A stretch of DNA of 44,527 nt from contig DASYZB010000041.1 in the NCBI GenBank assembly GCA_035946615.1, forward strand, positions 1 through 44,527, read 5' to 3'. This DNA is from Verrucomicrobiia bacterium. GTDB lineage: Bacteria; Verrucomicrobiota; Verrucomicrobiia; Limisphaerales; UBA8199. The number at the start of each line of letters is the position of its first letter. The first letter of the stretch is position 1. Below are positions 1-8,361 of the stretch, in pieces. The notes beneath the pieces are model-generated. The model was not told the origin of the DNA, did no database searches, and saw only the letters and a program-made list of their open reading frames with translations. Position numbers and translations under genes: made by a program.

Positions 1-107
1 GGAACCAATCGGAGGCAAACCGCCCCCTGCTTCTTTCCTCTTTTCCCATTCCCCGTCCTCTCTGTACCTTCGTGGTCCCAGCGTCCCACACTGTCCTGTT
101 GCACTCG

Positions 108-129
108 TGTTGCACTTCAAAGTGCAACA
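108..129. promoter_or_regulatory. Perfect 10+10 palindrome with extra half-sites
   Basis: TGTTGCACTT, two bases, then AAGTGCAACA form a perfect palindrome. Two more half-sites in the same orientation lie at 97-105 (nine of ten bases) and 172-181. The form suits an operator for a dimeric repressor, but the controlled gene would lie outside the window to the left, so the function is inferred. Confidence 0.4.
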
Positions 130-474
130 TAAAACGCCTAACATTCCAGCGCCTTTATCGTAAACGTAGCATGTTGCACTTTGTTTCCCCCTCCCCGCGC
201 GCACAAACTTTCCCCCAACCCACCGCCCACCGGCCACTGACCACTTGCCCAGGCCCTGCTCCGTAATGGTTACTAACACAGAATCACGGTTATTAACACC
301 TACTCCCGCCAAATCACACTTCGCTCATTTTGCCCAAACTGATACCCCAACCCAAACCCCTTCCCCATCTGCGTTCATCAGGCAATTTTCCCAGACCCGC
401 CAAGTCTCACGATGAAGAATCCAAAATGCTCAATGTTCGACGTTCGATGTTTGACGCCTCCCTCTCCACAGATT

Positions 475-534
475 GCGCCAAATTGCAGTTAGTTGCGCGA
501 AATTGCAGCCAATTCCGCCAAATTGCACTTCGCC
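475..534. repeat. Three tandem 20-base units
   Basis: Units 475-494, 495-514 and 515-534 each begin with a [GC]CGC[CG]AAATTGCA core. The third unit continues into a copy of the sequence at 306-338. The array ends 60 bases beyond the 3' end of the multiheme cytochrome gene. No hairpin is evident and no function is assigned. Confidence 0.65.
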
Positions 535-593
535 CATTTCGCCCCAAAGCGTCCTCATCTCTCTCACCCGGCTTGCTTAGCCCCGGAATGAGA

Positions 594-2063
594 TCATCCG
601 CCGTTGTGACAATCGTTGCACGCCATTCCGGAATAGTCGCCGGCGGGATGATTGAACGGGACACCTTCGGTCTTCAAGGTCTGCGATTGCTCGCCGCTGC
701 TTTGTGCCAGGATGATGTGGCATTGCTGGCAGTTGCTGAATGTGATCTTGCGCTTGTGGTCAGCAGCAAAATGATTGTCGTCATGGCAGCGGGTGCAACC
801 GGGCCAATCCTTGTGGCCGATGTTGTTTGGATAATCCCGCCAGCTTGCCTTCATTTCAGGGAAAAAGTTGTCCTGGTAAATCTGTTGCACTGAGGCGATG
901 GCTTGCCGGACGGGCGCCTCATCAGGGTACTCGTTGGCCAGGGTGGTGGCGATATTGTCGAATGCTTGCGTTTGATTGGTGTAAGGGCGAGTCAACACCC
1001 AAACGGCGTTGGTCTTAATCCAAGGCAGCCCCGCATCAATGTGACCCAGGCGCAAGGCCAGATCGACCGCATCGTTGGGAGTCGCGTATTGGTGGCTGGG
1101 CCGGTTGTGGCAGTCCATACAATCCATTGTGCGGATTTCGTATTGGCTGATGTCGTTGGTGAACGAGGGAATACGATATTCGGTAACGACCCCTTGGGAA
1201 TCAGTGAGCCGGACCCAGGGAATCTTCTGCCTCCCTTCATCGGTGGCGATGTACTGGACTTTATTGGCGACGCTCATGTGCCAATGAATGCCACCGACAG
1301 GGCCGCGAGTTGGGTCAGCGCCACCAACCTTCAACAACAGCCGCACGGTAAAAACCGGATTGGTTTTGTCGCTCAGATACGAGACGAAAGTGCGATCCAG
1401 GTTGCCGATAAATTCGCGCGGCCAGTGGCAATGCTCGCAGGTATCCTGGGCCGGGCGCAGGTTTTTGACGGGCGTGGGAATCGGGCGGGGGTATTTGTGT
1501 GTCAAGGTGGCATAGACCTGATAAGTGCCGGAAAGCTTGGATTTGACGAACCAAGTGGCGCCAGGGCCGATGTGGCAGGCGACACAGGCGACTCGCGCAT
1601 GAGGGGAATGCTGGTAAGTGACCATTTCAGGCTGCATCACCGTGTGGCAGGCCTGCCCGCAGAACTGGACCGATTCTGTATAATGATAGCTGTAATAGCT
1701 GCCTACGGCGGTGATGAATAAAAAGCCGATGCTGCCTGCAATGAAAAGGCCCAGGAATCGGCGGTCTCGCGCTCGCGCGAGGTCAAACTGGACCGTCAGA
1801 ACCGTTCCCCCAGCGCGCAACCGATGACGATTCTGGAGCAATGCGCCGACAACCGTTAAGACCACTCCGAGCATCAGAAAGCCAGGAGCAACCAGGTACG
1901 TGAGAACCCCGATATACGGATTTGCAAAATGCGCAAAAAGGTCCAGCAGAAACAAAAGCAGGAAGGCAAACAGACTGCCAAGCGCCACCACCAGGCCACT
2001 CATGCTAAGCCAATTGCGCAGAAAATGAAACCGAGGCACGGGGCTCGGGTTGGCGTCGGTCAT
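594..2063 (-). CDS. Membrane-anchored heptaheme c-type cytochrome (NapC/NirT-like)
   Basis: This 489-residue protein has three likely membrane segments (about 20-42, 52-75 and 106-125) followed by a large periplasmic part. Seven heme-attachment sites are visible: an unusual C-G-Q-A-C-H (CX3CH, 135-140), then CVACH (160), CEHCH (209), CMDCH (315), CTRCH (423), CQQCH (445) and CNDCH (482). The Met three residues after the first heme histidine is typical of the NapC/NrfH group, whose members pass electrons from the quinol pool to periplasmic reductases. The extra hemes and length set it apart from a classic four-heme NapC. The stop codon lies in the repeat-rich left end, and no dedicated reductase gene is adjacent. 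The electron-transfer role is secure; the partner is unknown. Confidence 0.85.
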   Translation of the reverse strand: MTDANPSPVPRFHFLRNWLSMSGLVVALGSLFAFLLLFLLDLFAHFANPYIGVLTYLVAPGFLMLGVVLTVVGALLQNRHRLRAGGTVLTVQFDLARARDRRFLGLFIAGSIGFLFITAVGSYYSYHYTESVQFCGQACHTVMQPEMVTYQHSPHARVACVACHIGPGATWFVKSKLSGTYQVYATLTHKYPRPIPTPVKNLRPAQDTCEHCHWPREFIGNLDRTFVSYLSDKTNPVFTVRLLLKVGGADPTRGPVGGIHWHMSVANKVQYIATDEGRQKIPWVRLTDSQGVVTEYRIPSFTNDISQYEIRTMDCMDCHNRPSHQYATPNDAVDLALRLGHIDAGLPWIKTNAVWVLTRPYTNQTQAFDNIATTLANEYPDEAPVRQAIASVQQIYQDNFFPEMKASWRDYPNNIGHKDWPGCTRCHDDNHFAADHKRKITFSNCQQCHIILAQSSGEQSQTLKTEGVPFNHPAGDYSGMACNDCHNGG

Positions 2064-2238
2064 GCTTTAATATGATGCGAGAGCTTCACTCCAATGCAAA
2101 CTGAAACTGTAAAAGTTCGCCGCCCGGGGCGAAAAGCCGTTGAAACGGTTCGAATCCTCGCCGGGCCGCGCACCTCCGGACTAAAGCCGACTAAAGGACC
2201 TGGCGTTAAGAGCTGCGCGCTGGGTGCGAAATATGCTG

Positions 2239-3525
2239 CTAGCGATGGGAAAGATTCACCGCGTTGAGGTGTTTGTTATGGCTCATCAGGTCCAAGGCGC
2301 GCAGGAGTTGGCGATCGTCGCTGGCCTGGAGTTGGGTTGGGGTGAGCTCTCGTTCGGCCGCTGGCAGCAGCGGCACCACGTCCGTGGGCAGGGGCACCAA
2401 GTATTCCGGTACAATCCCCTTGTGCCAAAAGGAGCGGCCTTTGGGGGTGAGCCATTCCTCGACAGCCAGCAGCAGCGCGGAACCATCATTGAGGCGAAAT
2501 TCCTGCAGCACGGTTCCGGTGCCAAAGGTGGTCGTGCCAACCAGCGTCGCTCGGTGGGCGTCCTGCAGGGCGCCGGCGACGATTTCCGCTGCGCTGGCGG
2601 AGCCTTCATTGACCAGCACAATGAGAGGGACATGCACGGCCGCACCGCCGCTTAAGACCGGCACCGGCTCGAGTTGGCCCTTGGCATTTTTGGCCTGGAG
2701 CACATCGCCCGCGTCGAGGAATTGGCTGGCGACCCCAACGGCTTCGTCGAGCAGCCCGCCCGGGTTGTTGCGCAAGTCCAGGATAACCCCATCGACCTCC
2801 CTCTCTTTGATCTGCTGCAAGGCAATGCGCAAATCCTTGGTCACACCCGCCTCGAAACTGGCCAGCCGCAGGTGGACGATTCGGGTTCCTGGCAGCACGC
2901 GCCAAGTGACCTCATGGAGCTTGATGGACGCGCGCACCAGGGTAATGTCGCGCGAGTGAGTTGTGCGGGGGTCTTGAAGAGTTATCGTCACTTTGCTGCC
3001 GGGCCGCCCGCTAATGTGTTGCACGACGCGGTTCAGCGGCCAGTCCGAGACATCCTCGCCGGCGACTTTCTGGATGATGTCACCTGGCTGTACGCCGGCG
3101 CGCTGCGCTGGGGAGCCGTCGATGGGGGCGACGACCACGACGCGGCCTTCCTTGATTTGAATCTCGAGACCTACTCCCTTAAACTCACCACGTTCCATGT
3201 TTTGCAGGTCTTTAACCATCTGAGGCGTCAGAAAGGTGCTATGCCCCGTATCGCCCAGGGCATCGACCATTCCGTTGATGGCGCCGTAGGTCAGGTCCTG
3301 GGGTTGCACGGCCGAGCGGTCCACGTATTGCTGCTGGATGGTGCTCCAGGCCTGGGACATTAGAGTGAAATCCGGCTGGTTTTTGTTTGTTGAGGCGCAA
3401 CCCATTGCGCCCGCCCAGCCCAGTGTTATTCCACAAATCAGTGCAAGAACAACCCGGCCCGCCCGGCCCTTGGGCTTGGTTCCTTGAGGTCGTATTTCGT
3501 AGCTGTCGTCGATCATCAGTGACAT
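2239..3525 (-). CDS. S41-family C-terminal-processing protease relative (CtpA/Prc-like)
   Basis: The protein has an N-terminal hydrophobic segment ending in a cysteine (GAMGC, a weak lipobox), a PDZ domain (GVGLEIQIKEGRVVVVAP to QPGDIIQKVAGEDV) and an S41 core with LDLRNNPGGLLDEAV and the nucleophile motif NEGSASAAEI. It should act in the periplasm. The general-base lysine normally found in TFGKG is replaced: the DNA here reads TFGTGTVLQ. Related proteins with TFGTG may form a natural subgroup, so this could be a variant enzyme or an inactive relative. The ATG at 3525 was chosen; a GTG at 3591 would add 22 residues, and neither has a clear ribosome binding site. Confidence 0.85.
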   Translation of the reverse strand: MSLMIDDSYEIRPQGTKPKGRAGRVVLALICGITLGWAGAMGCASTNKNQPDFTLMSQAWSTIQQQYVDRSAVQPQDLTYGAINGMVDALGDTGHSTFLTPQMVKDLQNMERGEFKGVGLEIQIKEGRVVVVAPIDGSPAQRAGVQPGDIIQKVAGEDVSDWPLNRVVQHISGRPGSKVTITLQDPRTTHSRDITLVRASIKLHEVTWRVLPGTRIVHLRLASFEAGVTKDLRIALQQIKEREVDGVILDLRNNPGGLLDEAVGVASQFLDAGDVLQAKNAKGQLEPVPVLSGGAAVHVPLIVLVNEGSASAAEIVAGALQDAHRATLVGTTTFGTGTVLQEFRLNDGSALLLAVEEWLTPKGRSFWHKGIVPEYLVPLPTDVVPLLPAAERELTPTQLQASDDRQLLRALDLMSHNKHLNAVNLSHR

Positions 3526-3660
3526 TGTAGCATTTTGTTGGTTTTTCGCAGCTTGCGGCAAGGGATTTGGCTGATCGGTGCGACTTTCCACACGGCCAAT
3601 TGAACACGGCCCATGGCAATTGTGGTCGCTTGCCGCCGCACGCCAGCGCTATGGACAAAG

Positions 3661-3743
3661 TGTAGGGCAGGCATCCACGCCTGCCCAGTTAACCGGCCGT
3701 CTCGCCCGGTTCTTTGTGAGGTTCTGGCGGCGGGGACGCCGCA
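3661..3743. repeat. Cluster of three hairpins
   Basis: Three back-to-back stem-loops are seen: GGGCAGGC/GCCTGCCC (3665-3686), AACCGGGC/GCCCGGTT-like (3691-3711), and a GGCGGC/GCCGC stem ending next to the cytochrome stop codon. Bidirectional transcription termination or a dispersed hairpin repeat are both possible. Confidence 0.5.
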
Positions 3744-4340
3744 TTATTGGGCGTGCTGTTCGGCCGAGGGCTTATGCTGCTCGGACGCCGGTTGTCCTTT
3801 CATGTTCTGATAATCCTGAGGCGAAAGATGAGGGAGTTTCTCAAGAAAGGCCACCATCGACCAAATTTTTTTGTCGTCATGGGTCGGGCCCCAGGCAGGC
3901 ATCGCGCTGAATTTAATGCCGTACTTGGTAATCCAAAACAACTCAGCCGGCGTCCAGGTCGGGACGGTTTTGGCCAGGTTCGGCGCTTTCGGCCAAAGGC
4001 CCTTTGCGATGTCGTCCGGCTCAACACCCGGCGCCCCATGGCACTGCGCGCACATATTGTCGTAATGCATGAAACCGCCTTGCACCATGGCGGGGTCTGA
4101 CAGAGCCGGAACCTGAACGCCGTGGGCGTGAGATTGAACTGCGCGGGTCATGCTCGTATCGAGGAAATGATTGATCCATCCGGTGTCATGGTTGTACGTG
4201 CCGATATTATAGACACCGGAGTAAATCACGGCTAATAAGGCGCCCGTTTCCAGGAGCAAAATTATAAGCACCGTTAGGATGATGACCGGCGCTCGTTTGG
4301 CGCGCACCGGTTCCGGTTGAGTCGGCTGAGTTTCCGCCAT
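3744..4340 (-). CDS. Membrane-anchored monoheme cytochrome c
   Basis: This 198-residue protein has one N-terminal membrane anchor (VIILTVLIILLLETGALLAVI) and a periplasmic class I cytochrome c domain with the heme site MCAQCHGAPG and a likely axial methionine in SAMPAWGPT. ATG at 4340 was chosen because GAGGTG sits five bases upstream; an in-frame upstream ATG at 4400 lacks such a site. The C-terminus is a hydrophilic tail rich in Gln, His and Ala. It lies upstream of the S41 and multiheme cytochrome genes on the same strand, consistent with an electron carrier, but the gaps and hairpins leave open whether they share a transcript. Confidence 0.88.
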   Translation of the reverse strand: MAETQPTQPEPVRAKRAPVIILTVLIILLLETGALLAVIYSGVYNIGTYNHDTGWINHFLDTSMTRAVQSHAHGVQVPALSDPAMVQGGFMHYDNMCAQCHGAPGVEPDDIAKGLWPKAPNLAKTVPTWTPAELFWITKYGIKFSAMPAWGPTHDDKKIWSMVAFLEKLPHLSPQDYQNMKGQPASEQHKPSAEQHAQ

Positions 4341-4682
4341 ATCACACCTCGTCGAGTGAACTTCAATATACTGCCTTCGGCTGTTTTCGGGATGGGGCAA
4401 AGACCTGCCTCAGTAATGCCTCAGTGACTACGAGGCTGCCGGCTGAAGCCGGCGTTCCGGACGCGCGGAACGCCGCCTTTAGACGGCAGCGCCCGCCGTC
4501 ACTAACCGATTACCTACCTCACAGCCTCACACCTGCTCATTCCAAAGGCGGATTTTCTCGCTCTCGATTTCACTGAGAGCACGATTTTAAAAATGGATTG
4601 CCGTCATGGGGCATTCGCCCCGTTGTAATCATCCCTTACCAATGCGAAAAAGGAGGCCAACCAAGAGTCATATGGCTTTTTA
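4341..4682. other. Intergenic region with 99-base palindromic element
   Basis: The gap between the divergent cytochrome and FN3-protein genes holds one full 99-base element (4414-4512). An AGGAGG lies at 4651, 15 bases before a four-codon frame (ATG 4672, stop overlapping the next gene's ATG as TAATG). Nothing else is recognised. Confidence 0.6.
4414..4512 (-). repeat. 99-base multi-hairpin palindromic element, copy 1
   Basis: This is the reverse complement of the copies at 27549 and 41899. The element contains three perfect stem-loops in a row (GCCGCCTAAAGGCGGC; GGCGTTCC...GGAACGCC; GCCGGCTTCAGCCGGC) enclosed by an outer AGTGAC...GTCACT pair. This copy differs at a few positions (for example TTTAGACGGC breaks one stem). 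Confidence 0.85.
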
Positions 4683-6662
4683 ATGAAATGCCCAGTCCCC
4701 AGCCCGCTTCTGACCCCTGTTCGGACTCGTACCGCCTTGTGTCTAATCGGCGTGCTGATTGCATTGCTTTCTCGGAAAGTTGATGCGGATGACACCTTCC
4801 TCTATGCAGTCCAGATTAGCGCTCTGGTCCAGGCAAACCCGCCGCAAATTACTTTAAACTGGGAACCGGACATTTTTGGCGCGAACAGCTACACGATTTT
4901 TCGCAAGGCCAAACAAGACACATCGTGGGGCTCGCCCATCGCTTCACTTCCGGGGAGCGCCACCAACTTTACCGATTCCCAGGTCGTGGTCGGCGCGACC
5001 TATGAGTACCAAATCACCAAAGCCGCAACCCTCGGCTACACCGGTTACGGCTACATTTATACCGGCATCCAGGCGCCGATGATTGACCAGCGCGGGACGC
5101 TTTTGTTGATCGTCGCGCAGGAATCCACTATCGGCCTGGACAACGAACTGGCGCGTCTGCAGAGCGATCTGGCAGGAGACGGCTGGCAGGTCCTGCGCCA
5201 AAACGTCTCGACCAACGACACACCCGATAGCGTCCATTCGCTTATCCTGAATGATTACTGGGCCAATCCTTCGAGCGTGAACACCGTCTTTCTTTTCGGG
5301 CATGTGCCTATTCTTCAATCCGGTTACCTCGATTATGATGGGCACGGCCCACGCCCGATGCCAGCCGACGCGTTCTATGGCGATATCTATCAGGACTGGC
5401 CAACCACCCTCACCAATAGCCCCAGCTATCTCCCGTCAGATGTGGCGTTAATGGTTGGCCGGGTTGATTTGTTTGATATGCCCGGCGCGGCCTCACCTGT
5501 TCCCTGGCCCAGCGAGACCGAGCTGCTCCGCACCTACCTCAATAAAGACCACGCCTGGCGCCAGGGCCAGGTGAGCGTCCCACGTCGGGCGCTGATGGGC
5601 AACCGCCGTGGCGACGAAGGGGGTTTGGCCGTGGCGGCCAGCGGCTACAGGGCCTTTGAACCCTTCGTTGGGCCTGGGAATACCATCGAAGCCAATATCA
5701 GCGACACGGCGCCGGCAAACCAGCGGTGGATGTCGATGCTCGCCAGCGGCGGCTATTTGTGGGCATACGGCTGCGGCGCAGGCCAGGACACCGCCATCAG
5801 CTACCTGGGCACGAACGGGGTTTATTATGATGTCTGGAGCGCAGACATTGTCGATCAGAATGCCCAGGCGGTTTTTATGATGGTCTTTGGCAGCCACCTG
5901 GGCAATTGGGATCACCAGGACAATTTTATGCGGTCGGTGCTCGCCACGCCGGGCATCGGACTGGCCTGTTGCATGTCAGGCGAACCCCACTGGTTCATGC
6001 ACCACATGGGCCTGGGCGAGACGATCGGATACAGCACGCGCTTGTCGATGAACAACAGCACCCTTTATCAAAACGAACAGAATCCCTACACCCGAGCGGT
6101 CTATATCGCGCTGATGGGCGATCCGACCCTGCGCATGGAACCCGTGCCGCCTCCTTCCGCACTATCTGCCAGCCAGGTCCCGGGCGGCATCGAGCTGAAC
6201 TGGGCAGCTTCTCCCACCCCAGGGGCCGGGTATTACGTTTATCGCGCTCCTTCACCCGCCGGTCCGTTCAACCGTTTGACTCCAGCGCTCCTGCCCGGGA
6301 CGAGCTTCACCGATACCGGGCTTTTGCCCAACACCTACACGTATATGGTGCGCGCCGTCAGCCTCATTGCGAATTTCAGCGGCAGTTATTACGATCCAAG
6401 TGAAGGCCTTTTCACCACCATCACCACGACCAACTCGAGTTTGCCGATTCACCTTGGAATTGGAACCAGTACGAATGGCGTGGTGCTGAGCTGGGGTTCT
6501 CAAGCGGGGGGTGTCTATCATGTTGAAGCCACGGTAGCTCTCAATCCACCGGCGTGGACCAATCTGAGCGGCACCATCGAGGCCGCGGGCTCTACCATGA
6601 CCTGGACCGATTCGACGGCTTCTGGGCGTTCTCAGCGTTTTTATCGCGTCGTTAGCCCTTGA
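4683..6662 (+). CDS. Secreted FN3 protein with C25-peptidase-like core
   Basis: The 659-residue protein carries an N-terminal signal-like segment (about 15-36), a first fibronectin type III domain (about 45-130), a central region resembling the gingipain/C25 fold and ending in the typical ALMGDPTLRMEP, a second FN3 domain (about 490-580), and a C-terminal module ending SQRFYRVVSP. By eye, YGCGAG sits where C25 enzymes have a catalytic HG motif, and FGSHLGNWD where the catalytic Cys is expected, so it may not be a protease. It is probably exported; no sorting machinery is seen nearby. The start codon overlaps the stop of a tiny upstream frame (TAATG). The domain reading is from pattern recognition only. 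Confidence 0.7.
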   Translation: MKCPVPSPLLTPVRTRTALCLIGVLIALLSRKVDADDTFLYAVQISALVQANPPQITLNWEPDIFGANSYTIFRKAKQDTSWGSPIASLPGSATNFTDSQVVVGATYEYQITKAATLGYTGYGYIYTGIQAPMIDQRGTLLLIVAQESTIGLDNELARLQSDLAGDGWQVLRQNVSTNDTPDSVHSLILNDYWANPSSVNTVFLFGHVPILQSGYLDYDGHGPRPMPADAFYGDIYQDWPTTLTNSPSYLPSDVALMVGRVDLFDMPGAASPVPWPSETELLRTYLNKDHAWRQGQVSVPRRALMGNRRGDEGGLAVAASGYRAFEPFVGPGNTIEANISDTAPANQRWMSMLASGGYLWAYGCGAGQDTAISYLGTNGVYYDVWSADIVDQNAQAVFMMVFGSHLGNWDHQDNFMRSVLATPGIGLACCMSGEPHWFMHHMGLGETIGYSTRLSMNNSTLYQNEQNPYTRAVYIALMGDPTLRMEPVPPPSALSASQVPGGIELNWAASPTPGAGYYVYRAPSPAGPFNRLTPALLPGTSFTDTGLLPNTYTYMVRAVSLIANFSGSYYDPSEGLFTTITTTNSSLPIHLGIGTSTNGVVLSWGSQAGGVYHVEATVALNPPAWTNLSGTIEAAGSTMTWTDSTASGRSQRFYRVVSP

Positions 6663-6677
6663 TCCTTGGTTCATTGT

Positions 6678-8009
6678 TCAGGCCGCGCGGCTGCTCCGCT
6701 TTAATCGCGCGGGCCGGGTTTGCATCGATTTCATCAGCGCTTCAATGTCCCGCGTTTCGATTGGGATGTCGCCCATCAGGTCCATATTCTGGCCTTCCTG
6801 CACAAGAACATCATTCTCCAGCCGCACGGCAAAGCCTTCTTCCGGTATATAGATGCCGGGCTCGACCGTCAGGACCCACCCCGGTTGAATCGGTTCGGTG
6901 GTGTGGCCAACATCATGCACGTCCAGCCCGAGCGGGTGGCCAATGCCGTGCATGAAATACTTTTTCAGAGCCGGTTTGTCCGGGTCCTGTTTGCGAATGT
7001 CGCGCCGGGTCAATAAGCCCAGTCCGAGCAGCTCTGCTTGCATGAGCGCCTCGGCTTCTTTTTGCCATTGCTTGGGCAGTTTGCCCGGTGTGGCGGCCTG
7101 GCTGGCAGCCCGCAGCACGCGCAGCACCGCTTCATAGACCTGTCGTTGGCGCGCGCTAAACCGGCCATTCACTGGAATTGTCCGCGTGAGGTCCGCGTTG
7201 TAATGGGCGAAACTGGCAGCGACATCCAGCAAAAGCAGGTCCCCACTCTTGCAAGTTTGATCGTTTTGGTTGTAATGCAACACGCACGCATTCGGTCCGC
7301 TCGCGATTATCGGGCTGTAAGCGAAACTGCCCCTGCGCCGGATAAACTCGTGCGCAAACTCCGCTTCGATTTCCGTTTCGCTGACGCCGGGGCGCGCAAA
7401 ACGGGCCACCCTCAGAAAACCGGCCTTGGTGATGGCACAGGCCTGTTTGATTAACTCCAGCTCGAGGCTCGATTTTACAATCCGCAGCCGATGCAGCAAC
7501 CAGGCCAGGCGTTTGTACTCGTGCAAAGGATAACGCCGTTGCGTTTCCCGTACGAATCGCGCCTCGCGCGTTTCCACCTCTATGCGCGCGCGCTTGTGCT
7601 CGTTCGAGTTCAGATACACATGTTCGCATTCGCACATCAACCGATGGAACAAAGCCGGGAATTCCGAAAGCCATTCGACCCGCTCTATGCCAGAGACCCT
7701 CCGCGCCTCGTCCTTCGTCAATTTGTGCCCTTCCCACCGGGCAAGCAGGTCGTTGGTCTCCCGCAGAAACAGGATTTCACGCATCTTCTCCTCGTGCGCC
7801 TCCGGGTAGAGCAACAACACGGTCTCCTCCTGTTCAACCCCGCTGAGATAAAACAAATCGGAATTCGCTTCGAGCCGCAGAGTCCCATCCGCATTGGTTG
7901 GCAGGACATCGTTGGCATTCACCACAGCCAGCGAGTTGGGGAGCATCAGTTTTGCCAGGCTGGCCCGGTTGTTTACAAATAATTGCGAGTTAATCGGTGA
8001 ATAACGCAT
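6678..8009 (-). CDS. pepP: Xaa-Pro aminopeptidase (M24B)
   Basis: This 443-residue cytosolic metallopeptidase should remove N-terminal residues preceding proline. An aminopeptidase P N-terminal domain (about 1-150) is followed by a pita-bread M24 domain. The five metal ligands are recognisable: Asp in LLLDVAA, Asp in NADLTRT, His in HGIGHPLGLDVHD, Glu in TVEPGIYI and Glu in RLENDVLV. The ATG at 8009 was chosen because GAGGG lies four to five bases upstream and the homology begins there; a longer open frame extends to 8258 but has no similarity to the family. It is convergent with the FN3 protein, separated by only 15 bases. Confidence 0.93.
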   Translation of the reverse strand: MRYSPINSQLFVNNRASLAKLMLPNSLAVVNANDVLPTNADGTLRLEANSDLFYLSGVEQEETVLLLYPEAHEEKMREILFLRETNDLLARWEGHKLTKDEARRVSGIERVEWLSEFPALFHRLMCECEHVYLNSNEHKRARIEVETREARFVRETQRRYPLHEYKRLAWLLHRLRIVKSSLELELIKQACAITKAGFLRVARFARPGVSETEIEAEFAHEFIRRRGSFAYSPIIASGPNACVLHYNQNDQTCKSGDLLLLDVAASFAHYNADLTRTIPVNGRFSARQRQVYEAVLRVLRAASQAATPGKLPKQWQKEAEALMQAELLGLGLLTRRDIRKQDPDKPALKKYFMHGIGHPLGLDVHDVGHTTEPIQPGWVLTVEPGIYIPEEGFAVRLENDVLVQEGQNMDLMGDIPIETRDIEALMKSMQTRPARLKRSSRAA

Positions 8010-8361
8010 AAACCCTCGAAGGTCACGCCCGTGGTAATTACACCCACACCCGTTCCCCGTCAGGTTTAAATTTGAGGACCGGGGCGCCGCTATCTTTCGC
8101 GTCCATTGGCGTTCATTCGCAGTCGCCAATAAAAGCCAACGAGGGGAACCGCGACTGGCTGCCAATGAACGCGAATTCTTTAGTCGAAATTTTCTTCCAC
8201 TTGCTAAATACCTAGCGGGGAATAACTTGGCACAATCCGTGCTTCCTCGCGTTTGCAACGGCTCTACTCCTGGCTATATTGCCTTGGGGTTATTGTGGTG
8301 GTTGTTAGGTTGGTTGGGTAAGGCGGTTCAGGCAACTGAGCCGCCTTTTCCTTTACGGCAA
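8010..8361. other. Intergenic region with diverged inverted repeats
   Basis: No gene is supported here. Two related sequences, ATTGGCGTTCATTCGC near 8103 and GCCAATGAACGCGAAT near 8161, form an imperfect inverted repeat. A terminator-like hairpin lies at 8320-8347. The remainder shows nothing recognisable. Confidence 0.6.
8320..8347. terminator. 12-bp hairpin with GCAA loop
   Basis: AAGGCGGTTCAG and CTGAGCCGCCTT form a 12-pair stem (one G-U pair) around a GCAA tetraloop. A T-rich run (TTTTCCTTT) follows on the plus strand. It lies just past the 3' end of the RCC1-repeat gene and upstream of pepP; termination of the minus-strand RCC1 transcript is likely, although the better T-run is on the plus strand. 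Confidence 0.55.

Larger units (their letters stand above)
1..593. repeat. Repeat-rich intergenic region
   Basis: No convincing gene is seen here. The stretch holds several layered repeats: copies of TGTTGCACTT at about 97, 108 and 172, with the reverse copy at 120-129; two similar units TGGTTACTAACAC and CGGTTATTAACAC near 267-297; a direct repeat of about 33 bases at 306-338 and 515-547; and three head-to-tail 20-base units at 475-534. A stretch near 420-455 (AATGCTCAATGTTCGACGTT) resembles the TGAGCATT-type intergenic repeats seen elsewhere in the window. The short reading frames crossing it have no recognisable protein features. Confidence 0.7.

Noticed and set aside
2145-2175. GGTTCGAATCCTCGCCGGGC looks like the T-arm and 3' end of a tRNA
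   Set aside because: The T-stem pairs only at two positions and no anticodon or D arm lies upstream; small hairpins explain the region.
4672-4685. Four-codon frame with AGGAGG upstream and stop overlapping the FN3 gene start
   Set aside because: Too short to support as a leader peptide; noted only because of the TAATG overlap.
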